Assembly: GCA_046714215.1 (NCBI GenBank)
Contig: JBKKBM010000277.1
Span: forward strand, 1 to 10,601
Length of the DNA: 10,601 nt
From: DATLCI01 sp046714215
GTDB lineage: Bacteria > Acidobacteriota > Terriglobia > Terriglobales > Acidobacteriaceae
Reading direction: 5' to 3'
Below are positions 6,753 to 10,601 of the stretch, piece by piece. Each line of letters begins with the position of its first letter. The first letter of the stretch is position 1. Both the position numbers and the translations under genes were made by a program. Below the pieces are notes generated by a model. That model saw only the letters and a program-made list of their open reading frames with translations. It was not told the origin of the DNA and searched no databases.

Positions 6753-8285
6753 TTAAGCGGAATGCTCGTAAAGGAAGTCTAACGCTTTTTCGTTGCGCAG
6801 GCGGTCTTTGATGCGATCCAGTGAACCTTCCTTAGTCAGCCGCGCGCGCAATGCCTCCACCGGTTGCCGCGTCTGTTCCGCCGCGGCCTCCACTTCCTTG
6901 TCTATGTCCTCGTCTGTGACTTCGAGATTCTCCAGCTCCGCGATCTTGTCCAGCAGTAGAGATGCCCTTACTTCACGAACTGCTGCATCCTTCTGTCCGG
7001 CGCGCAGCCGGGGCAGGTTCATGCGCTTCATGTCTTCTTCGCGCATGCCCTGGGCAGCCAGCGCCCGCAAGCCTCGGTCCAGCCGGACGTCGATCTGCCG
7101 GTCCACCAGCGCCTGGGGAACAGGGAACTCATTCTTGGCCACCAGTTCGTCGATCAGCTTTTCTTTCTCCGCGTGCTGGATCTCATGCTTCCGCTCGGCT
7201 TCCATGTTCTCGCGAATGCGCTGCTTCAGGTCGTCGAGCGTAGCGAACTCGCCCAACTCTTTGGCAAACCCATCATTCAACTCCGGCAGGATCTTCATCT
7301 TAACCCCTTGGATCTTCACTTCATAAGCCATCACCTGGCCGGCCAGGCGCTGGTCGTTGAAGTCGTCGGGATACGTGACGTCGAAGCTGCGCTCATCGCC
7401 CGGCTTGGCGCCGCGCAGGTTTTCGCTGAATTCCTTTACCGTATTCTTTCCGCCGATCTCCACCAGCACGTCATTGACTTCGACCGGCTTAACCGCTTCC
7501 GCTTCGACAGCGGCATTGATCGCGGCTTGAACTTTATCTTCACTAGCGGTGTCTTCATTAACTTCGTTCTTAGCGGCCTCGCCCACTTCCTTCTTCGCCG
7601 CCAGCTCGGCTTTCTTAGCTATGACGGCCTTGGTGCCCTTCGCCCGCCCACTGAATGAGATGTTAGCGTAATCGCCGTCCGTCAATTCGCGATCTTCCAG
7701 CGCATCATACGTCGCCTGGCGCTCCTGCAGCGTCTTCAGCGCCTCCTCCAACTCTGCCTCCGAAACGCTGGTGTCCTTCTTCTCCGCCTTGAGTCCTTTG
7801 TAGTCCTTCACCTTGATCTCAGGCAGGACTTCAAAGACTGCGGTGAACTTCAGTGGCTCGCCTTCGTGGAAATGCAAGTCAGTGATGCGCGGTTGCGAGA
7901 CCGGGAGATATCCTTCTTTATCCACGGCCTGGCGGAAGTGCTCCGGTACCAGCGCCTCGACCACTTCACTGCGGACGTCGTCCATGAACCGGCCCTTGAT
8001 GATGCTGACCGGGACCTTCCCCGTGCGGAAGCCGGGGATGCGCGCCATCTTCTGGAACTTGCGGAGGACTTTTTCGGTCGCCCGCGCTACTTGATCGGCG
8101 GCGACTTCCACCTTCACCTCACGGCGGCAGGCTTCATTCATCTCCAGCTCGGCGTGATCATGAGTATGGTCGTGCGCGTGCGGCGCGGATGTCGCCTTCT
8201 CATCGTTAGTTGCGGGCGAACTGGTTGCGGGTGAGTCGGCTGCGGGAACGCCGGTCTCGGGGGAACTGGTCTCGGGAGAACTCAA
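6753..8285 (-). CDS. tig: Trigger factor with extended His-rich N-terminus
   Basis: A 510-residue ribosome-associated chaperone and peptidyl-prolyl isomerase, about 70-80 residues longer than the usual 430-450. The ribosome-docking signature GFRTGKVP (85-92) lies in the N-terminal domain (about 50-160). An FKBP-like PPIase domain follows (about 165-330: DGDYANISFSG, then VLVEIGG, then RSFDVTYPDDFNDQRLAG), and a helical C-terminal chaperone domain from about 333 to the end. Extra length comes from two places: residues 1-48 (five SSPET-like pentapeptides, then His36/38/40/42/44 alternating with other residues) and an Ala/Lys/Glu-rich insertion (about 216-262) inside the PPIase domain. The start is TTG at 8285-8283: a stop codon lies six codons upstream, and AAGGAAAGG ends eight bases before it. 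Met49 is a possible shorter start, but it has a poor ribosome-binding site and would clip the ribosome-binding domain. First gene of the tig-clpP-clpX-lon block. Confidence 0.95.
   Translation of the reverse strand: MSSPETSSPETGVPAADSPATSSPATNDEKATSAPHAHDHTHDHAELEMNEACRREVKVEVAADQVARATEKVLRKFQKMARIPGFRTGKVPVSIIKGRFMDDVRSEVVEALVPEHFRQAVDKEGYLPVSQPRITDLHFHEGEPLKFTAVFEVLPEIKVKDYKGLKAEKKDTSVSEAELEEALKTLQERQATYDALEDRELTDGDYANISFSGRAKGTKAVIAKKAELAAKKEVGEAAKNEVNEDTASEDKVQAAINAAVEAEAVKPVEVNDVLVEIGGKNTVKEFSENLRGAKPGDERSFDVTYPDDFNDQRLAGQVMAYEVKIQGVKMKILPELNDGFAKELGEFATLDDLKQRIRENMEAERKHEIQHAEKEKLIDELVAKNEFPVPQALVDRQIDVRLDRGLRALAAQGMREEDMKRMNLPRLRAGQKDAAVREVRASLLLDKIAELENLEVTDEDIDKEVEAAAEQTRQPVEALRARLTKEGSLDRIKDRLRNEKALDFLYEHSA
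8208..8282 (-). repeat. 15-bp tandem repeats at 5' end of tig
   Basis: Five consecutive 15-bp units encode SSPET, SSPET, GVPAA, DSPAT and SSPAT. The first two (8282-8268 and 8267-8253) are AGTTCTCCCGAGACC and AGTTCCCCCGAGACC, differing at one base; the later ones are more diverged. The unit length is a multiple of three, so copy-number change keeps the frame and would lengthen or shorten the tail. Confidence 0.8.
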
Positions 8286-8296
8286 ATGGACTGCCT

Positions 8297-8322
8297 TTCC
8301 TTACGGTCTTTCCGTACGGTCT
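8297..8322 (-). repeat. 13-bp tandem duplication in the tig leader
   Basis: Two directly adjacent 13-bp units, minus-strand AGACCGTACGGAA (8322-8310) and AGACCGTAAGGAA (8309-8297), match at 12 of 13 bases. The single C-to-A difference turns CGGAA into AGGAA in the copy nearer the gene, and that copy supplies part of the AAGGAAAGG ribosome-binding site of tig. The first unit contains the palindrome CCGTACGG shared across the junction with GGAA. Confidence 0.8.
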
Positions 8323-8386
8323 ATGAAAATGCCGTTTACGCCGCCCGGGACCCTGATGGCTGCCGAACGCAAAAGGCCGAACTTCA

Positions 8387-8416
8387 AGTTTAAGAGACGA
8401 CACGGAGAGTGGTCAA
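8387..8416 (-). promoter_or_regulatory. Candidate sigma70-type promoter for tig
   Basis: On the minus strand, TTGACC (8416-8411, five of six to the -35 consensus) is followed by an 18-bp spacer and TAAACT (8392-8387, four of six to the -10 consensus). Transcription would begin near 8380, giving a leader of about 95 nt that contains the 13-bp duplication and the ribosome-binding site. This is the best promoter-like pair I found in the divergent gap. For the plus-strand gene only an isolated TAAAAT (8441-8446) with no -35 partner is visible. Confidence 0.45.
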
Positions 8417-8465
8417 ACCGCCGCCTCCGCCGGAAGACGGTAAAATCGTGTTGGGGGGGCGATTC

Positions 8466-8768
8466 ATGTTCTTCGTCGTCTGGGAATTTCATGTCAAGTC
8501 GGACCACTTCGCGGAGTTTGAGCGTCATTATTCCGGCACTGGCACTTGGGCACAGCTCTTCCGCGAAGATCCGGCCTATAAAGAGACGACCTTGTTGCGC
8601 GATCCAAAAATGGTAGGGCGCTACCTCACCACCGATGTCTGGCAAGACGAAGCCTCCTACAAAGCCTTCCAAGCGCGCAAGCGAGAGCGCTACCGTGAAC
8701 TCGACGAAAAGTTCGCTGCGTTCACGGAAAAGGAAGCACTGATCGGACATTTCGAGGTAGTGGAGTGA
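8466..8768 (+). CDS. Small ABM-type (dimeric alpha/beta-barrel) protein
   Basis: A 100-residue protein beginning MFFVVWEFHVKSDHFAEFER. The pattern of an N-terminal beta strand with F-V-x-x-E-x-F, an alpha helix, GTWAQLF, LLRD, RYLTTDVWQDEASYKAF and a final E-x-x-x-G resembles the antibiotic-biosynthesis-monooxygenase/stress-responsive barrel family. These are homodimeric, mostly cofactor-free proteins whose substrates are usually unknown. I chose ATG 8466 because a G-run (8453-8459) sits six bases upstream. A GTG at 8409 would add a proline-rich 19-residue leader that looks like untranslated sequence. The stop overlaps the next gene's GTG by 4 bp, so it is co-translated with the uracil-DNA glycosylase. 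The true reaction cannot be read from the sequence; a non-enzymatic or ligand-binding role is possible. Confidence 0.85.
   Translation: MFFVVWEFHVKSDHFAEFERHYSGTGTWAQLFREDPAYKETTLLRDPKMVGRYLTTDVWQDEASYKAFQARKRERYRELDEKFAAFTEKEALIGHFEVVE
8765..8768 (+). other. GTGA overlap between ABM and UDG genes
   Basis: The glycosylase GTG start (8765-8767) overlaps the TGA stop (8766-8768) of the preceding gene. GAGG at 8754-8757, seven bases before the GTG and inside the upstream gene, serves as its ribosome-binding site. The overlap is direct evidence for a two-gene operon. Confidence 0.85.
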
Positions 8769-9454
8769 GCGCCGCCCAATTCAAGGTCTTGAATCAGGAT
8801 GTGGTGGGCTGCACTCGCTGCGAGCGCCTGGTCACCTATTGCCAGAAGATTGGGCGAGAGAAGCGTCGCGCTTACAGCGACTGGGACTACTGGGCCAAGC
8901 CCGTGCCGGGATTCGGCGACATCAATGGCGAAGTATTGATCCTCGGCCTCGCACCCGGCGCCCACGGATCGAACCGCACGGGGCGTCCCTTCACCGGCGA
9001 TGGCTCCGGCAACTTCATGTATCCGGTGCTGCACCGCACCGGCTTCGCCTCGCAGGCCACCGCGACCCATCGCGGCGACGGCCTCGCGCTCCACGGCGCG
9101 TACATCACCGCGGTCGCGCGCTGCGCTCCGCCCGCCAACAAACCGCTGCCCCAGGAGATCGCGAATTGCTCCGAGTTCCTCGACCGCGAGATCGCGCTGC
9201 TGAAGAATGTAAAAGTGGTGGTGGCTCTCGGCCGGATCGGCTTTGACGGATATCTCAACCACCTCAAACGCCAAGGCCAGATCGCCACGCGGTCCGCTTA
9301 TGAATTCGGCCATGGCGCGAAATACAAGATGCCGGACGGCCGCTGGCTGATCGCGTCATTCCATCCTTCCATGCAGAACACCAATACCGGCCGCTTGACG
9401 GAGAAGATGTTTGAAGAGATCTTCCGCGAGGCCAAGCGGTTGCTGCGGCGTTAA
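8765..9454 (+). CDS. Uracil-DNA glycosylase, family 5 (UDGb) type
   Basis: A 229-residue base-excision repair enzyme that removes uracil (and in this family often other deaminated bases such as hypoxanthine) from DNA. Visible signatures are motif 1 GLAPGAHGSNRTGRPFTGD (61-79) and motif 2 HPSMQNTNTGRLT (200-212). Four cysteines suitable for a 4Fe-4S cluster are Cys16, Cys19, Cys120 and Cys135. The segment KRRAYSDWDYWAKPVPGFGD (33-52) is also typical of UDGb. Motif 1 has G-L-A-P rather than the G-E-A/G-P of family 4, which is why I prefer family 5. The start is GTG 8765 with GAGG seven bases upstream. It is coupled to the small ABM protein before it. Its TAA stop (9452-9454) shares bases with the opposing gene's stop. 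Substrate range is inferred from the family. Confidence 0.93.
   Translation: MSAAQFKVLNQDVVGCTRCERLVTYCQKIGREKRRAYSDWDYWAKPVPGFGDINGEVLILGLAPGAHGSNRTGRPFTGDGSGNFMYPVLHRTGFASQATATHRGDGLALHGAYITAVARCAPPANKPLPQEIANCSEFLDREIALLKNVKVVVALGRIGFDGYLNHLKRQGQIATRSAYEFGHGAKYKMPDGRWLIASFHPSMQNTNTGRLTEKMFEEIFREAKRLLRR
9451..9454. other. TTAA: shared palindromic stop codons
   Basis: On the plus strand TAA (9452-9454) ends the glycosylase gene. On the minus strand TAA (9453-9451) ends the glycosyltransferase gene. The self-complementary TTAA therefore terminates both converging genes, which overlap by exactly four bases and leave no room for a terminator between them. Confidence 0.95.
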
Positions 9455-10601
9455 TCGCCGTTGCGGATGCGGTCAAACTCGACCACCGCCACCCACTGTC
9501 CGTTCTCCGATTCGTGCATGACCAGCCGCCCACCCAGCAACGTAGCCGCCACGCCCGGGCTCACGTCCTCATGCAGATCGAAGAAGCGGGCGTTTGCTTT
9601 GTCCCATAGCTCCCAACGAAAGCGGCTACGCTGCGTCTTCGTCGAAACCAGGAACGCGACGTCGTACTCGCCGCTCTGCCGCGCCCGCATCAGTTGGTCG
9701 AAAGAAAAGTTTTCAATACGCACCGTACCCAGCGGACGTTCCACGTATCCCAGATAAGGATGCGCGATCTCGTCGCTGGCGGGCCAAGTGGTGAGAACCT
9801 TCGCCCGAGGGTATTTCGTCTCTAAAAACTTCGTCGTTTTGTGATGAAGCCTTACGTATGCCGCATAGTTGAGATTGTCTTCCGGCGCGAAGCTGGTCAG
9901 CGGGGGGACGAACCATCCGACCACGAACGTCACGCACGCAAAACCCACCACCCATTTCCATTGACGCACTCGCCGCCAAAGCGTGGAGACCGATATAAGA
10001 ATTACCAGCGGAACCAGCGGCATGAGATAGCGCGCCAGCACCGCGCCGCCCACCAGTGAATGTGCCACGGCATGCGTCAGAATCAGCGCCAGGAAAAGTA
10101 GCTGGATTGGAATAGCAATGCGCGATCGCGACCGGTCTTCGCCCGGCCCCTTATCATCGTCCGGATGCTCGTCGCTCAATGGCGGCAGCAGCATCGCCGC
10201 GGCCATCGCGCCCGTGAGCACCCATAGATTCATGTAGCCCGTGACCTGCCATAGCCGACGCAGCGCCGCGAGGGCAATCCGCAGAGGCACAAAAGTGGTC
10301 ACCACGTTGTAGCGGAAGAATTCCGGATTGCCGAAGACGTATCCCGTACGCGCGTAGTGATACCCGAACCACAGGGCCAGCGCAACCGCCGGCACTATCA
10401 GCAATAGGAGAACTTGCTTTCGAAGGGGCACGGCTTCGGCCGTGCCGTTCAGGCCCAACGCCTGACCGGCTTTAGCCGCTGAGGGTCGCCCTTTCCAAAT
10501 TTCCCACGCAAACAAGACCGCCGGAAACAGAATCGCGGTCTCCTTCGCCAACACGGCCAGCGAAAATGCCACCACCGCCCACCTGCGACCCTCGAGATAC
10601 A
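9451..10601 (-). CDS. GT-C/PMT-like membrane glycosyltransferase (partial)
   Basis: The frame is open to the right edge, so the N-terminus is missing; about 382 C-terminal residues are visible. Sequence beginning YLEGRRWAVVAFSLAVLAKETAILFP resembles the mid-region of polyprenyl-phosphate-sugar-dependent GT-C transferases (PMT/ArnT/YkcB-like), where L-x-K-E-T/S after a hydrophobic helix is common. About six membrane segments follow (roughly 10575-10500, 10416-10360, 10290-10185 as one or two, 10120-10050, 10045-9980, 9960-9905). One contains ARYLMPLVPLVIL, typical of these enzymes, and a soluble C-terminal domain of about 140 residues follows. The catalytic acidic residues of the first external loop are expected upstream of the window, so activity and sugar cannot be judged. 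The loop between the first two visible helices is encoded by a triple-hairpin element. Convergent with the glycosylase gene. Confidence 0.82.
   Translation of the reverse strand, partial: YLEGRRWAVVAFSLAVLAKETAILFPAVLFAWEIWKGRPSAAKAGQALGLNGTAEAVPLRKQVLLLLIVPAVALALWFGYHYARTGYVFGNPEFFRYNVVTTFVPLRIALAALRRLWQVTGYMNLWVLTGAMAAAMLLPPLSDEHPDDDKGPGEDRSRSRIAIPIQLLFLALILTHAVAHSLVGGAVLARYLMPLVPLVILISVSTLWRRVRQWKWVVGFACVTFVVGWFVPPLTSFAPEDNLNYAAYVRLHHKTTKFLETKYPRAKVLTTWPASDEIAHPYLGYVERPLGTVRIENFSFDQLMRARQSGEYDVAFLVSTKTQRSRFRWELWDKANARFFDLHEDVSPGVAATLLGGRLVMHESENGQWVAVVEFDRIRNGD
10427..10478. repeat. Three tandem hairpins inside the glycosyltransferase gene
   Basis: Three perfect inverted repeats lie almost end to end. 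The first is GGCACGGC/GCCGTGCC (10427-10446) with a TTCG loop. The second is TCAGGC/GCCTGA (10449-10465) with a 5-nt loop. The third is CGGCT/AGCCG (10467-10478) with a TT loop. In the minus-strand gene they encode, in frame, a hydrophilic Ala/Gly-rich linker between two membrane helices. The dense palindromes look like an intergenic dispersed repeat rather than ordinary coding sequence; that origin is inferred. Confidence 0.8.

Larger units (their letters stand above)
8286..8465. promoter_or_regulatory. Divergent intergenic region, tig / ABM-UDG operon
   Basis: A 180-bp gap between oppositely oriented start codons. On the tig side it holds the candidate promoter, the 13-bp duplication and the ribosome-binding site. 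On the plus-strand side it holds TAAAAT at 8441-8446 and the G-run ribosome-binding site. The C-rich stretch 8418-8434 would encode polyproline if the upstream GTG were used. No CIRCE-type or other recognised heat-shock operator is visible. Confidence 0.6.

Noticed and set aside
7480..7520. Similarity of GCGGTTAAGCCGGTC in the tig insertion to the GCGGCTAAAGCCGGTC part of the glycosyltransferase hairpin element
   Set aside because: The match is short, needs a one-base gap, and lacks the neighbouring hairpins, so common origin cannot be supported from this window.
8409..8465. Upstream GTG start for the ABM gene
   Set aside because: It would add a polyproline leader outside the family fold; the ATG at 8466 has a G-rich ribosome-binding site six bases upstream.
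8301..8750. Minus-strand frame (149 codons) across the divergent gap and ABM gene
   Set aside because: It covers the tig promoter region and the full ABM gene antisense, with no recognisable protein features.
8690..9313. Minus-strand frame (207 codons) opposite the uracil-DNA glycosylase
   Set aside because: The plus strand carries both glycosylase motifs and the Cys ligands with consistent coding; the minus frame shows no domain and overlaps two real genes.
1..10601. Defence system, prophage, CRISPR array, tRNA or rRNA
   Set aside because: No repeat-spacer array, integrase, transposase, toxin-antitoxin pair or structural RNA pattern is visible; every sizeable stretch is explained by the genes listed.

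Overview
The window is a gene-dense chromosomal segment (about 58-60% GC by eye) from a Gram-negative-type bacterium. The order tig-clpP-clpX-lon-engB, the style of the trigger factor N-terminus and the GC-rich palindromic elements fit an Acidobacteriota (Terriglobia-like) genome. That assignment is an inference from family resemblance; no rRNA or other strict taxonomic marker is present.

Layout. Positions 1-1458 (+) hold the end of a histidine-degradation operon: the last 64 codons of urocanate hydratase (hutU), overlapping imidazolonepropionase (hutI) by ATGA. A 106-bp convergent gap with two short palindromes follows. Positions 1565-8285 (-) are a protein quality-control block, transcribed right to left: trigger factor (tig), ClpP, ClpX, Lon, then the ribosome-assembly GTPase EngB. 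A clear intrinsic terminator sits between lon and engB. A 180-bp divergent intergenic region (8286-8465) carries a plausible sigma70-type promoter for tig. On its other side lies a two-gene (+) unit: a small dimeric alpha/beta-barrel protein of the antibiotic-biosynthesis-monooxygenase (ABM) type, overlapping by GTGA a family-5 type uracil-DNA glycosylase. The glycosylase gene converges on a multi-pass GT-C/PMT-like membrane glycosyltransferase (-) that runs off the right edge. Those two genes share the palindromic tetranucleotide TTAA as both stop codons.

How the genes work together. HutU and HutI are consecutive steps of the Hut pathway (urocanate to imidazolonepropionate to formimidoyl-glutamate). 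Trigger factor receives nascent chains at the ribosome exit tunnel. ClpX unfolds substrates into the ClpP chamber, and Lon degrades misfolded proteins. EngB is a 50S assembly GTPase often found next to lon.

I see no defence island, prophage, CRISPR array, insertion sequence or RNA gene, and no obviously new multi-gene system. The most unusual points are: (1) three back-to-back hairpins lying in frame inside the glycosyltransferase coding sequence, resembling an intergenic palindromic repeat that has become coding; (2) a trigger factor enlarged by a repeat-built, histidine-rich N-terminal tail and by a Lys/Glu/Ala-rich insertion in its PPIase domain; (3) a 13-bp tandem duplication over the tig ribosome-binding site; and (4) non-ATG starts for three of the four tig-clpP-clpX-lon genes, including a clpX start best placed at an internal GTG.
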